Assembly (NCBI GenBank): GCA_022826725.1
Contig: JAJDUF010000004.1
Coordinates: 248,001-312,000 of the forward strand
Origin: Chloroflexota bacterium
GTDB taxonomy: Bacteria; Chloroflexota; UBA11872; UBA12225; JAJDUF01
Length of the DNA stretch: 64,000 nucleotides
Direction of reading: 5' to 3'
Part shown: positions 41,229 through 50,253 of the stretch, one piece after another
Layout: every line of letters begins with the position of its first letter
Numbering within the stretch: position 1 is the first letter of the stretch
Position numbers and translations under genes: made by a program
The notes under the pieces: generated by a model
What the model was told of the DNA's origin: nothing
Databases searched by the model: none
What the model saw: only the letters and a program-made list of their open reading frames with translations

Positions 41229-43720
41229 AGAACCAGACCTTCTCGGATTCCCTGGCCTTGCTAGGCGAGGACACAGGCAACCCCATTACGGTTAGGCTGT
41301 CTAACGAAATCGTGACGTTGCTGTCATCACAACTGTACCAGTCACCCCTTAAGGCAATTGAAGAACTCGTAGTGAACTCGTATGACGCAAATGCCAAGCA
41401 GTGTAGGTTATTTGTCACTGATCCCAGCAGCGATCTACAGGCCATACTAGTATACGACGACGGCATCGGTATGGACACCGACGGCCTCTCGGATCTCTGG
41501 CTGGTTGCGCGGAGCAAGAAGAGGGAGGCAGCCTATCAGCGTCGCATTCAACGCAAGCAAATTGGTAAGTTCGGAATCGGCAAGCTTGCCACGTATGCAG
41601 TCGCCAATCTGGTGACCTACGTTTCCCGCGCAGGCGACGATATCCTCGCAGTCAGCACAGATTTTCGCCAATTCCAAGAGGACTCTCAGGGCTCCTCACC
41701 CATTAGCCTGCCAGTTACTAGGATTAGCTCATTCGATAGTCTCAAGAAGTCCGAAGTATTCTGCTCTTCCTGCAAAGCTGCAGGCGTCGCCGTTGACTCG
41801 CTGATGGACCGTAATCACAAGTCCTGGACAATTGTTCTCTTGGAGAGTATGAAACCTCGAACCATTCACGTCGGAAGGCTGCGATGGGTACTCAGAACAG
41901 CAATGCCTCTACAGCCAGAATTCCGCCTTTTTCTTAATCGACGTGAAGTCCTTAGTTCGAAGGAGAACGCTAGTATCCTTGTCCAATTTGGTGTCGCTGA
42001 GTTGCCATCCAAGCGGCTAGATTCCGTCAATGACAAGACTCAAGAAGACTGGCGTCCTCACGGTGGCTCCTTAAAGTCATCATCATTCCCTGAAGGAGTG
42101 CAGGGTACAGTCATAGTCACCAGAGAGTCACTGCACGTTGGGAAAAGCATGGACCTCGGTCGCAGTCACGGCTTCTTCGTTAAGGTACGACGCAGATTGA
42201 TTAATGCAGAGGATCCACTGTTCGGACTATCTCCACTTTCCTACCAAACCTTCAACCGTTTCCGAGCCGATGTAACGGTTGATGAACTCGATGAAGCGAT
42301 AACAGCACCGAGGGAAGGAATAGGAGAATCCTCTCTAAAGGACAAATTACTTCCCCTACTAGAAGAACTATTCTACGAAGCTAGGGAAAGATATGAAAAA
42401 CAAATTAGAGATGGTGATGAACAAATCAAGAGAAAGAAGGAGGATGAGCGCACTTACGTTCCCACCCGGATGCTTGAGCATCCGATTGCCGACGTGCTAT
42501 CTGCTCCATCCTCCGGCCCTCAACAAGGTGCTGAGGGGGACGAGAGTTGGTTTTATCTTGATGTTAAAGAAGATCAGGAGATCACTTCCTTAGTGCAATC
42601 ACTATACTCACAGAATCGAAGAAAACGATATACTTTTAGCTATACCAGAAGGGGAAAGTCGGCTCGTTTAGTTCAATTCGATCCGGAGCAATCTGCCTTC
42701 TACCTAAACGCGGATCATGATCTTGTGCTTGAATATCATGGAGACTCAAGGTCCCGGGCTCTCTTAGAGGACGTGGCTACCGCTGAAGCGGTATTGGAAG
42801 TTTACCTTAGGGAACATGGTGTGCCTCCACACGTCGTGGGACAGGTGCTTGAAAAAAGAGACTCCCTACTGCGAGGTCTAGCTAACGAGCGCCTATTCTC
42901 TCTCGCTGCCATCAGTGAGTCACTAAAGGATAGCGCAAGCGATGAACATGATCTCGAGGTTGCTCTCGTTGCTGCAAGTCGAGCACTCGGCTTTGTCACC
43001 AAGCACGTCGGCGGTGCCGGTGAACCTGACGGAATTGGGAGATTTACAGATCACCCTGATGGTGAGCAAAAGATCACATTGGAAGCTAAGTCATCTGGAG
43101 GGATACCATCACTCGCGCATCTAGACTTCGCCGGCCTCCACGAGCATGTGACTAAACATGAAGCTGCCGGTTGTCTGCTCTTGGCCCCCAGGTATCCTGG
43201 TGTTCCCTCGGGCGAGAATTCGGCTGTTTCTCGTCGAGCCAAGGAAACCCGAGTCTCCTGTTGGACAGTGGATCAACTCGCACGAGTTGTGGCCGCAGCG
43301 GAAAGTCGCCACATTGGGGCCCAGCAAGTTCTGGATGTGGTACTCAAGCAGTTTGCTCCGGCCGATGTATCAACTGCGGTCGAGAAGCTGCTAGGTGAGC
43401 CGCGTTGGGAGCAACCCTCTCTATATTCAGCAATCCTACAGGCCCTTAAGCGGTTGGAGAATCGCCTACGAGACCAACCACGAACCGTTCTTCTTATAGC
43501 TGCGGAAGTCTCCGGGCAGCCGAATTTCGCCAACATTCTCGGACGTGAAATCAAAGATGCTCTTGCTAACTTGGCTGCGGCCAGTCAAGGAGCGTTACTA
43601 CTTAGGGACGACCGTGTCATTGTCAATACTTCGCTCGAAGAACTCGACCGAAGGCTAGTAGGAATGACCGGGGATGGAGCCGAACCTCGCAGAGGAGGAA
43701 CACTCCGAAGCACACCATAG
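41219..43720 (+). CDS. GHKL ATPase fused to a PD-(D/E)XK-like nuclease domain, copy 2 (methyltransferase-linked)
   Basis: Predicted 833 residues; ATG 41219 overlaps the methyltransferase stop. GHKL ATPase domain: YQSPLKAIEELVVNSYDANA (N-box Glu ~48, Asn ~53), DDGIGMD (~80-86), GKFGIGKLATY (~116-126). Middle part: GRSHGFFVKVRRRLINAEDPLFGL and APREGIGESS, collinear with copy 1. A charged coiled-coil-like stretch (EQIKRKKEDER, ~400-415) follows. EPDGIGRF (Asp ~604) and ITLEAKSSGG (Glu ~622, Lys ~624) make the nuclease signature, almost at the same residue number as in copy 1. The C-terminal ~130 residues may be a partner- or DNA-binding domain. Related GHKL ATPases occur in restriction-modification operons. 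The sequence is more AT-rich than the host background. Confidence 0.82.
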   Translation: MVLENQTFSDSLALLGEDTGNPITVRLSNEIVTLLSSQLYQSPLKAIEELVVNSYDANAKQCRLFVTDPSSDLQAILVYDDGIGMDTDGLSDLWLVARSKKREAAYQRRIQRKQIGKFGIGKLATYAVANLVTYVSRAGDDILAVSTDFRQFQEDSQGSSPISLPVTRISSFDSLKKSEVFCSSCKAAGVAVDSLMDRNHKSWTIVLLESMKPRTIHVGRLRWVLRTAMPLQPEFRLFLNRREVLSSKENASILVQFGVAELPSKRLDSVNDKTQEDWRPHGGSLKSSSFPEGVQGTVIVTRESLHVGKSMDLGRSHGFFVKVRRRLINAEDPLFGLSPLSYQTFNRFRADVTVDELDEAITAPREGIGESSLKDKLLPLLEELFYEARERYEKQIRDGDEQIKRKKEDERTYVPTRMLEHPIADVLSAPSSGPQQGAEGDESWFYLDVKEDQEITSLVQSLYSQNRRKRYTFSYTRRGKSARLVQFDPEQSAFYLNADHDLVLEYHGDSRSRALLEDVATAEAVLEVYLREHGVPPHVVGQVLEKRDSLLRGLANERLFSLAAISESLKDSASDEHDLEVALVAASRALGFVTKHVGGAGEPDGIGRFTDHPDGEQKITLEAKSSGGIPSLAHLDFAGLHEHVTKHEAAGCLLLAPRYPGVPSGENSAVSRRAKETRVSCWTVDQLARVVAAAESRHIGAQQVLDVVLKQFAPADVSTAVEKLLGEPRWEQPSLYSAILQALKRLENRLRDQPRTVLLIAAEVSGQPNFANILGREIKDALANLAAASQGALLLRDDRVIVNTSLEELDRRLVGMTGDGAEPRRGGTLRSTP

Positions 43721-43777
43721 CGCCTGCCGCAGTCAGATGACGCGCTCCGTCAGCAGGCCACGCCTCGCCCGCCGCCC

Positions 43778-44692
43778 CTACGCCTCTACCGGCGGCGGGA
43801 GGTATTGCTTGGGGACTTTGGCGATGTAGGAGAAGGTCGGGTTGACGAACGCCGTCACGCGGGCTTCGAGCACCTGGCCGAGGAACAGATACGCTTCGCC
43901 ACGGTCGAACCCGTAGCCCTCTTCCAGCCACAAGATCATCGCTTCCAGCGCAGCACGGAAGGCGTCCTCGGCCGGGCGGGCACAGGCGACGGTCATGATG
44001 TGGGTCGCATTCTCCAGCCGCGGCCCGGACATAGTTGCCGGCTGGGGGCCAAGCTCGCAGCGGAGGCGCACGAGAGCACTCGACTCGATTCCCCCGGCGC
44101 CGCAGATTTCGCCATCGCCCTGCCGCGCGTGCATGTCGCCGATGTGGAGTAGCGCCCCCGGCACATATACGGGCAGTTGCACGGTGCAGCCGGTCGTGAC
44201 CTCTTGCACGTCCATGTTGCCGCCCCAGTAGCCGGCCCAGCTGTGCGTGTAGCGCTCATACTCCGGGGCCACACCGACAAAGCCGAGCATCGGCGCGGTC
44301 GGGAAGCGCAGCCCATCGCACCACTCGATGAACCCGTCCTCGATCCGCACGATCTTGGCGTGCTCGCCGATGCCGCTGCCACCCAGCCACGCCGGCATCG
44401 CGCCGTTGGCGCCGCGGAAGCGGGTGAAGCCGATGGGGTCAATGTCGAACTCGCCGATGTGGACGGAGAGCATGTCGCCAGGCTGCGCCCCCTCGACATA
44501 AATGCACCCGCTCGACGGATTGCCCCCGCGCAGCCGGCGGCGCAAGGCCTCGCCGTCGGGATGGTCGTCGAGCCACGGCCCGCCGTTCATTTGGGTTTGC
44601 ACCTCGAACTCTTCGCCCGGTTGCACCCGCATCGTTGGCGCGTTCTCCGCCCCGATCTCGAAGTAGAGCACGTCGGTCGTCGCACGTTGCAT
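43778..44692 (-). CDS. Acetamidase/formamidase family protein
   Basis: Predicted 304 residues, the family's typical length. LYFEIGAENAPTMRVQPGEEF starts the beta-rich fold. NPSSGCIYVEGAQPGDMLSVHI, LHIGDMHARQGDGEICGAGGIE (metal/catalytic region with His, Asp, Glu and Cys) and THIMTVACARPAEDAFRAAL match FmdA/AmdA amidases. It hydrolyses short-chain amides (formamide, acetamide) to ammonium and carboxylate. GC content returns to the background here, 57 bases after the AT-richer ATPase-nuclease gene. The downstream HAD gene on the same strand starts 850 bases away and is separate. Confidence 0.92.
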   Translation of the reverse strand: MQRATTDVLYFEIGAENAPTMRVQPGEEFEVQTQMNGGPWLDDHPDGEALRRRLRGGNPSSGCIYVEGAQPGDMLSVHIGEFDIDPIGFTRFRGANGAMPAWLGGSGIGEHAKIVRIEDGFIEWCDGLRFPTAPMLGFVGVAPEYERYTHSWAGYWGGNMDVQEVTTGCTVQLPVYVPGALLHIGDMHARQGDGEICGAGGIESSALVRLRCELGPQPATMSGPRLENATHIMTVACARPAEDAFRAALEAMILWLEEGYGFDRGEAYLFLGQVLEARVTAFVNPTFSYIAKVPKQYLPPPVEA

Positions 44693-44790
44693 CGGTCGGT
44701 CCCTCCTTACCCTTGGTTGCAGACCCTAGAGTACACGGGAGATAGCCTGGCAAGAGAGGCAAGCTCACCGGCGAGAACGGTCGTTTGCCT

Positions 44791-45543
44791 CTACGTGGAG
44801 TCGGCTAGACCATCGAGCGCCAGCAGCTCCTCCAGCCGGTTAACCTCGTACAGTGTACCCCGCGACGGTGGCAGCTCCGTCGGGCGCACTGCGCCGGCGG
44901 GGTTGAACCAGGCCACGTCCAACCCGGCGCGTAGTCCTCCGAGCACATCGTTCTCCCAGGCATCTCCCACGTACAAGGCTGCCACTGGCGCAACGCGCAG
45001 GGCGGCGAGGGCTGCGCGGAAGATACGCGGATCGGGCTTTGCATAGCCATGCTCGCCGGACACGATGACGGCGGCCGGCTCGAAATAGGCTTCAACCGCC
45101 AGGACAGACAGCTTTCTGCGTTGCTCACTGGCAAGACCGTTCGTGATGACTCCGAGGGATAGCCCGCGCTGCTCTTGCAGGGTACGTAGCGTTGGCCCGA
45201 GGTCCGGCCGAGGCTGGACTGTAGCGACGAGGAGTGCATTGTAGCGCTCAAGGAAGGACTGGACGGCTTGCTCGGACGGGTCCCAGCCATGCACTGCCGC
45301 CGTCAGCACGTAGTTGAGACGCCGCGCCGTGAACACGTCCAGGTAGCCACGGTCGAATTCGGCAAAGAGAACCCGACCGTAGTGGCTGAAGGTTGCCACA
45401 GCCGCAGCCAAATCCTGGTCATCGCTGGTAGGGAAACGTCCCAGATGCTCGGCTATCGTCCGGCGGGTGGTCTGCTCCCAGCAAGACCGCCAATCGTACA
45501 TGGTGCCGTCGAGGTCGAAAAACACGGCCTGCCAGCGTGCCAT
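44791..45543 (-). CDS. HAD-superfamily phosphatase, copy 2
   Basis: Predicted 250 residues; ATG 45543 is behind aaacaggaacctca. Motif I is VFFDLDGTMYDW (Asp ~10, Asp ~12), motif II LGVITNGLA, motif III GYAKPDPRIF and motif IV ALYVGDAWENDVLGG. An alpha-helical C1 cap occupies ~18-95. It probably dephosphorylates a small metabolite such as a sugar or nucleotide monophosphate. It is similar in subfamily to the 19165 HAD but not a recent duplicate. It is divergent from the NCS2 permease gene. Confidence 0.88.
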   Translation of the reverse strand: MARWQAVFFDLDGTMYDWRSCWEQTTRRTIAEHLGRFPTSDDQDLAAAVATFSHYGRVLFAEFDRGYLDVFTARRLNYVLTAAVHGWDPSEQAVQSFLERYNALLVATVQPRPDLGPTLRTLQEQRGLSLGVITNGLASEQRRKLSVLAVEAYFEPAAVIVSGEHGYAKPDPRIFRAALAALRVAPVAALYVGDAWENDVLGGLRAGLDVAWFNPAGAVRPTELPPSRGTLYEVNRLEELLALDGLADST

Positions 45544-45721
45544 TGAGGTTCCTGTTTCCGGTCCGCGATGCGGAGGCGTCTGCTCGGCTGCGCTCCAGGG
45601 GGTGTGTCGCACAACACTATAGCCGGCAGCCTCTGGCACGCGGAGGCCGACCACCGGCGCGGTTGTGGTATTGTGTACGGTGCCTTGCGGCCTACCATCC
45701 CATCGGATCCGGGAGGCGACG

Positions 45722-47476
45722 TTGGCGGCCACAGCTACCCAGCACCCGCGCTACGAGGCGCACGAAAATCCGCCTTTCCTGGTGGCGCTCGGATACGGCT
45801 TGCAGTTCAGCCTGATCGCCTCCGCCACCCTGCTGGTCACGCCGGTGATCGTGGCGCAAGCGTCGGGCCGGGGCGACTCCTACCTGGTGTGGATGGTCTT
45901 TGCCTCGCTCGTGGTCGTCGGCGTGTCCACGTTGCTGCAGGTACGGCGGCTGGGGACGGTTGGCGCTGGCGCCGTGCTGCCCATGTTCACGGCGGCGTTC
46001 TCCATCCCCTTCTGTATCACGGCGGTGGTGGACGGGGGACCGGCAACGCTGACGACGCTGGTGCTCGTCACGGCGGTCACCCAGCTCGCCATCTCGAAGT
46101 GGCTGTTCATCCTGCGGCGGATCGTCACGCCAACGGTGGGGGGCACGGTGATGATGATCCTGTCCATCACGCTGGCTTCCGTCGTGTTCGGGCTGTTGGA
46201 CCGGGCAGCGGAGGTCGAGCCGGTAGCAGCGCCGCTGACCGCGCTGGCGACCTTGGTCGTCGTCGCCGCGCTCACCCTGCGCGGCTCGGCGGTATTGCGG
46301 CTGTGGGGGCCGGTGATCGGGATTGTCGTGGGCTGCGTCGTGGCCGCCGTGCTGGGCATCTACGATATCGAGCCGCTGCTGCGGGCACCCTGGGTGGGGC
46401 TGCCCAGCGAGTGGCCGGGGTTGGGCCTCGACTTCGGCCTCCCCTTCTGGACCCTTCTGCCGGCGTTTCTGTTCCTCGGGGTGATTATCTCCATTCAGAC
46501 GAACGGCGCCGCCATTGCCATGCAGCGGGCCTCCTGGCGTCAGGACCGAGCCGTGGACTTTCGGGAGGTGCAGGGAGCCTTGGCAGGATCGGGGGTGACC
46601 AATCTGCTGGCCAGTGTTGCCGGGGCAGTGCCGAACATCATCAATCCGGGCATCGTTTCGTTCACGCAAATCACCGGTGTCGCGTCGCGCCGAGTGGGCT
46701 ACTGCATCGGCGGCCTGTTCATCGCCATGGCGTTGCTGCCCAAAGTGTCCGGGCTACTCAGTACTATCCCCGGGCCGGTCATGACAGGGTACCTGATCCT
46801 GGTGACCGGTACGCTATTCGTTGACGGCGCGCAGACGGTGATCCAGACCGAGCAGAACAAGCAGAAAGTGGTCGTGGCGGGGGTGTGTTTTTGGATTGGC
46901 GCGGCGTTCCAGTTTGGGCTGTTCCACCTGCCGAACCTCGGGCCGGTATGGGGCACACTGCTCAAGAGCGGCGTCACCACCGGCGGCCTCGCGGCGATAG
47001 TGATGATCCTCTACTTGGAGCTCACCAACCCGCGGCGAATGCGCTTTCAGTCCCGGCTCCACATTGACGCCTTGCCGGAGCTCAACGAGTTTATCGCCAC
47101 GTTCGCCACGCGCCGCGGCTGGGATACGGCGATGCAGGAGCGGTTGAGCGCAGTGGCAGAAGAGACACTCCTGACGCTGGCCCCACTGGATCTGGAACTG
47201 GACCTGGACGCAGAGGAGGCGCCCCGGGACGAACGGCGCTTGGTCGTGGTGGCATCCAGCGATGGACCGGTGGCGGACTTGGAGTTCATCGGCAGCGGGA
47301 GCGAGGAGAACATCGAGGATCAAGTCCGCCAACTCCAGCAATACGACACGGAAACACCGGCCGAGCATGAACTCTCGCTGCGGCTGCTGCGGAGCTATAC
47401 CTCGTCCGTCAAGCACCAGCAGTATCACGATACGGACATCATCACGGTTCGCGTGGACCCACCTGAGACGCCATAG
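45722..47476 (+). CDS. NCS2 (uracil/xanthine-type) permease fused to a C-terminal RsbW-like ATPase-fold domain
   Basis: Predicted 584 residues from TTG 45722, 5 bases after gggaggc; the open frame starts at 45665. Residues ~15-440 form a nucleobase-cation symporter-2 membrane domain: LQVRRLGTVGAGAVLPMFTAAF, IISIQTNGAAIAMQRASW and VAGAVPNIINPGIVSFTQITGV resemble the signature region of purine/pyrimidine permeases. Residues ~455-584 are hydrophilic: FIATFATRRGWDTAMQERL, AVAEETLLTL and ELSLRLLRSYTSSVKHQQYH, then DIITVRV. These resemble an anti-sigma/RsbW-type HATPase domain, but its glycine boxes look weak. This suggests regulated transport. The family fusion is unusual to me. Confidence 0.82.
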   Translation: MAATATQHPRYEAHENPPFLVALGYGLQFSLIASATLLVTPVIVAQASGRGDSYLVWMVFASLVVVGVSTLLQVRRLGTVGAGAVLPMFTAAFSIPFCITAVVDGGPATLTTLVLVTAVTQLAISKWLFILRRIVTPTVGGTVMMILSITLASVVFGLLDRAAEVEPVAAPLTALATLVVVAALTLRGSAVLRLWGPVIGIVVGCVVAAVLGIYDIEPLLRAPWVGLPSEWPGLGLDFGLPFWTLLPAFLFLGVIISIQTNGAAIAMQRASWRQDRAVDFREVQGALAGSGVTNLLASVAGAVPNIINPGIVSFTQITGVASRRVGYCIGGLFIAMALLPKVSGLLSTIPGPVMTGYLILVTGTLFVDGAQTVIQTEQNKQKVVVAGVCFWIGAAFQFGLFHLPNLGPVWGTLLKSGVTTGGLAAIVMILYLELTNPRRMRFQSRLHIDALPELNEFIATFATRRGWDTAMQERLSAVAEETLLTLAPLDLELDLDAEEAPRDERRLVVVASSDGPVADLEFIGSGSEENIEDQVRQLQQYDTETPAEHELSLRLLRSYTSSVKHQQYHDTDIITVRVDPPETP

Positions 47477-47483
47477 CGGGACT

Positions 47484-47625
47484 CACCCCCGGCCCCTTCC
47501 CTGACCGGGAAGGGGTGTCCGCGCGGCGATAGGCCGCCGTGAGGAAGGAGGTGTTTCCCTCACCCCGGCCCTCTCCCAGGGGTGTATACGGGGAGAGGGG
47601 GCTGGGTTCTCGCTTTCGAGGGAGG
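47484..47625. repeat. Intergenic repeat block
   Basis: ctcacccccggccccttccctgaccgggaagggg (about 47484-47517) and ctcaccccggccctctcccagg..ggggagaggggg (about 47559-47602) are two units of the same broad family as at 190 and 7139. They lie between the permease stop and the tRNA gene. Confidence 0.65.
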
Positions 47626-47695
47626 GGCGGAGAGGCGGAAGGGGGCAGTGACAGGTGGCCGCGGCGCTGATCGTCGGCTATACTTGCCTAAAGAC

Positions 47696-47768
47696 GGGCC
47701 TGTGGCGCAGTTGGGAGCGCGACTGAATGGCATTCAGTAGGTCGGGGGTTCGAATCCCCCCAGGTCCA
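47696..47768 (+). tRNA. tRNA-Ala (anticodon GGC)
   Basis: The 73 bases fold into a full cloverleaf: acceptor gggcctg/caggtcc with the G3-U70 wobble that defines alanine tRNAs, D stem gcgc/gcgc, anticodon stem actga/tcagt with loop atggcat (anticodon GGC at 47724+5 to +7), T stem ggggg/ccccc with loop ttcgaat, and discriminator A at 47768. The CCA end is not fully encoded. A tatact -10-like box at 47679-47684 lies 11 bases upstream. A degraded half copy is at 39818-39855. Confidence 0.95.
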
Positions 47769-47893
47769 CCTAACTGGACAAACTCCAGAACCCTCACCTT
47801 GAGGTTCGCTCTGGAGTTGTAACTCGGCCCGCGCTCTAGGCCCAGTATGGCCAACCCATCCGAAGACCTCAGCCGCCTGGTCGAGCCACCAAG

Positions 47894-48565
47894 CTAGCCG
47901 CCGAGTGGCCGAGTACCCTGCTCTAGCCCTCGCCAGTTGAAGAGGAGCCGTTCTCTGCAGCGCCACAGTAGCAGCCCATCCAGGTAGCCGGGCCACCCGA
48001 CATCGTCTACCGTCAGCCCGTACAGATAAGCAACCAGGACTGCCAGGATGGCATCGTGGGTCACGTAGATGTTGAGGTGTCCGCGACGGCGGAGGTCGCT
48101 GGCAGCTAGTCCCAAGAGCAACTCAATGCCCTCGGCGGTCGGTCTCATGCCAGCAGGAGTCGCGACCTGGGTGAGTTGGCGCTTCACTATCTCCAATATG
48201 TCGATTTCCAGGAACAACGCCCCGCTGACCGTCTCATCCACGACAAAGGGACCGGGATCGCCTAATCGCCAATCCAGGGCGACCTCTTCGGGGCAGCCGC
48301 CGCCGCGCAGGAGCGCCTGCGCCGTCGACACGCACCGCGGTACCGGGCTAGTGGTGACCTCTAGCTGTTGCCGTTGGTCAGACAGCATCGCTCCAAGTCG
48401 CTCCGCCGAGGCGACTCCGTCGGGTGTCAGGGGCACGTCGACGCCGAATGTCCCGGGCGGAATAGCCTCCCGTTCGGCATGTCTCAGCATGAGTGCCGCG
48501 TCAGCTTGCCCTGGTATGTCGCTGAGTTGTGCAGTGATCCAGGAGACGCCGCCGGGATCGTTCAT
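47894..48565 (-). CDS. Histidine phosphatase superfamily protein
   Basis: Predicted 223 residues; ATG 48565 overlaps the upstream stop as ATGA. LMLRHAERE carries the catalytic His ~29 (RHA instead of the usual RHG). TSPVPRCVSTAQALL is the second phosphate-pocket block, and IYVTHDAILAVLV gives the distal His. The family includes phosphoglycerate mutases, SixA and sugar phosphatases. It is the last gene of a four-gene chain (glycosyltransferase, radical SAM, WG/methyltransferase, phosphatase), so it may remove a phosphate during the same biosynthesis. Its own product is unknown. Confidence 0.85.
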   Translation of the reverse strand: MNDPGGVSWITAQLSDIPGQADAALMLRHAEREAIPPGTFGVDVPLTPDGVASAERLGAMLSDQRQQLEVTTSPVPRCVSTAQALLRGGGCPEEVALDWRLGDPGPFVVDETVSGALFLEIDILEIVKRQLTQVATPAGMRPTAEGIELLLGLAASDLRRRGHLNIYVTHDAILAVLVAYLYGLTVDDVGWPGYLDGLLLWRCRERLLFNWRGLEQGTRPLGG

Positions 48566-50253
48566 ATGGCCCTCGCCCGGATAACTGAGCTCACGGACGC
48601 CGTCTCGATCACGTCGAGCAGGTCAAATCCAGCCTGGGCAAGGAGGTTTCTGTACTGCGCCGCCGTGCGCTCAGCACCCCGGATCATGACGAGCATGTTC
48701 AGGTCCAGCAGGCCACCATCGCCGGTCGAGTCGTCCAGGATCATTTCGATCGTGTAGAGAGTCGCGCCCCTGGGCATCGCATCACGGGCGCGCTGCAGTA
48801 TGCGTACCGCGTCGCTGTCCGGCCAGTCGTGGATTACTCTGGCCAGAACGACGGCATCCGACGCCACGGGCCATTCCTGGAAGAGATCTCCTGCCACGAA
48901 CCGGCATCGCGTGGCAAGGTCTGCAGGCGCTCTGGCCGCTTTGACCACCTCCGGTCTATCCATGACGGTTGCCCGTAAGCCAGGACAGGTACGCAGTAGC
49001 GCGAACGCCAACTCGCCGGTGCCGCCGCCCGCATCCAGAATGCTGTCGTGAGCAGTGAAGTCCACCGCGTTGGCAAGCTCTCGGTAATCGTGCCTGGCAT
49101 ACGACGACATGGCCGCATGGTAGGCCTGCAAATCGGCGGGCCGGCGCGCTATCCAGTCGAAGAAGTCCGCTCCTCGCTGTTTCTCGAAGGCGGACTCTCC
49201 GCTCCGCAGTGATTGTGCAACCCCCGCCCACGCTTCATAGGCCTCGCTGCCCCAGTGCCGGGCCGCATCCGCCAGTGAGAGCGCGTGGCTCCGCTTGAGG
49301 AATGATCCGCGCTGGGTTGGGTGATAGACGCCCTTCTCATCCCTCAGCACGAGCCCCAACTCCATGAGCGCTCTCAGCAGTCTGGCGCCAACCGATTTGT
49401 GCAGCCGAGTCCTGCGCTCGATCTCTTGCGCGGGTGCGGGCAGGCACTCGAAGACACCCAACTCCACGGCAGCATAGATCGTTTGGGTCCGCCAGAGACC
49501 GACCATATCACCCGACAACCCTTCGAGCTGCGATTGTGACGCCCTTCGGAGCTCCAGTTGGGTTTGCCCCGACTCATCTATCACCAGTAGCGATCCGTCG
49601 AAGCCCTCGACGCGAGCTTGCCCGTTGTAGAACGGCTCGACATTCTTGAACCGCTCTCCGTACAGCGGCTTCCCCAACATGTCCACGTGGTGCCAGCCAC
49701 CGGAGTCGCAGGCGCGGGCGTGCCGCTTGTGAAACACGTCGAGGTCCTGGAACCATCGGCCGTGGAGCGGAGTGCCGGAACGGTCTACATGGGTGTGTTT
49801 GCCGTCGTCCCGCTGGACCACGGCGTGACCGTCCCTGAAGTCTCCGGCGTACCGATAGCGCACTCCATATGCCGCTGAGCCGTCGCCTCTAATGTGGTAG
49901 TAGCCACCGCCGGGTAGCCGGATAGGGCAGCGGCCTTCCTGAAAGTTGCCGCACCACGCATAGCACTCCCCGTAGAGCGGACTGCCATCGCTGAGGACAT
50001 GGAACCATCCGTCCTCCGAATGAACCGCTGCCCGGCCCTCATAGAAACCGAACGTGCGTATATGCCGCGATGCGTAGGCCGCCAGCCCGTCGGGCGTGAT
50101 GTGATACGCGCCGGAGACATCTTGGACGGGGGCGAGCCCCGGCTCATGGAACTTCAGCACCTCGTCGAATCTCGACTGATAGGCCGGCCGTCCTTGATGG
50201 ATATGGTGGGATGCGTCTGCGGATACCTTGTATTCCCGCCACTGGTCAATCAT
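48562..50253 (-). CDS. WG-repeat domain fused to a SAM-dependent O-methyltransferase
   Basis: Predicted 563 residues; ATG 50253 overlaps the radical SAM stop by 4 bases. Residues ~1-235 are about seven WG-like repeats (for example YASRHIRTFGFYEGRAAV, YGVRYRYAGDFRDGHAVV, YGERFKNVEPFYNGQARV), expected to form a binding module. Residues ~245-340 are a winged-helix dimerisation domain (LWRTQTIYAAVELGVFECL). Residues ~345-563 are a class I methyltransferase with DAGGGTGELAFAL (~407) and ARVIHDWPDSDAVRIL, like hydroxyneurosporene or plant-type O-methyltransferases. The WG part may bind a peptide or polymer substrate (inference). The coupling to a radical SAM/SPASM gene hints at a modification pathway. 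Confidence 0.85.
   Translation of the reverse strand: MIDQWREYKVSADASHHIHQGRPAYQSRFDEVLKFHEPGLAPVQDVSGAYHITPDGLAAYASRHIRTFGFYEGRAAVHSEDGWFHVLSDGSPLYGECYAWCGNFQEGRCPIRLPGGGYYHIRGDGSAAYGVRYRYAGDFRDGHAVVQRDDGKHTHVDRSGTPLHGRWFQDLDVFHKRHARACDSGGWHHVDMLGKPLYGERFKNVEPFYNGQARVEGFDGSLLVIDESGQTQLELRRASQSQLEGLSGDMVGLWRTQTIYAAVELGVFECLPAPAQEIERRTRLHKSVGARLLRALMELGLVLRDEKGVYHPTQRGSFLKRSHALSLADAARHWGSEAYEAWAGVAQSLRSGESAFEKQRGADFFDWIARRPADLQAYHAAMSSYARHDYRELANAVDFTAHDSILDAGGGTGELAFALLRTCPGLRATVMDRPEVVKAARAPADLATRCRFVAGDLFQEWPVASDAVVLARVIHDWPDSDAVRILQRARDAMPRGATLYTIEMILDDSTGDGGLLDLNMLVMIRGAERTAAQYRNLLAQAGFDLLDVIETASVSSVIRARAI

Noticed and set aside
33946..43720. Ordinary Hsp90 (HtpG) or MutL
   Set aside because: Both proteins exceed the sizes and lack the C-terminal domains of HtpG/MutL, and instead carry a nuclease-like D..(D/E)-x-K motif; only the ATP-binding fold is shared.
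47688..47996. Minus-strand 102-residue frame containing WGDSNPRPTECHSVALPTAP
   Set aside because: This well-known spurious peptide is simply the complement of the tRNA-Ala gene.
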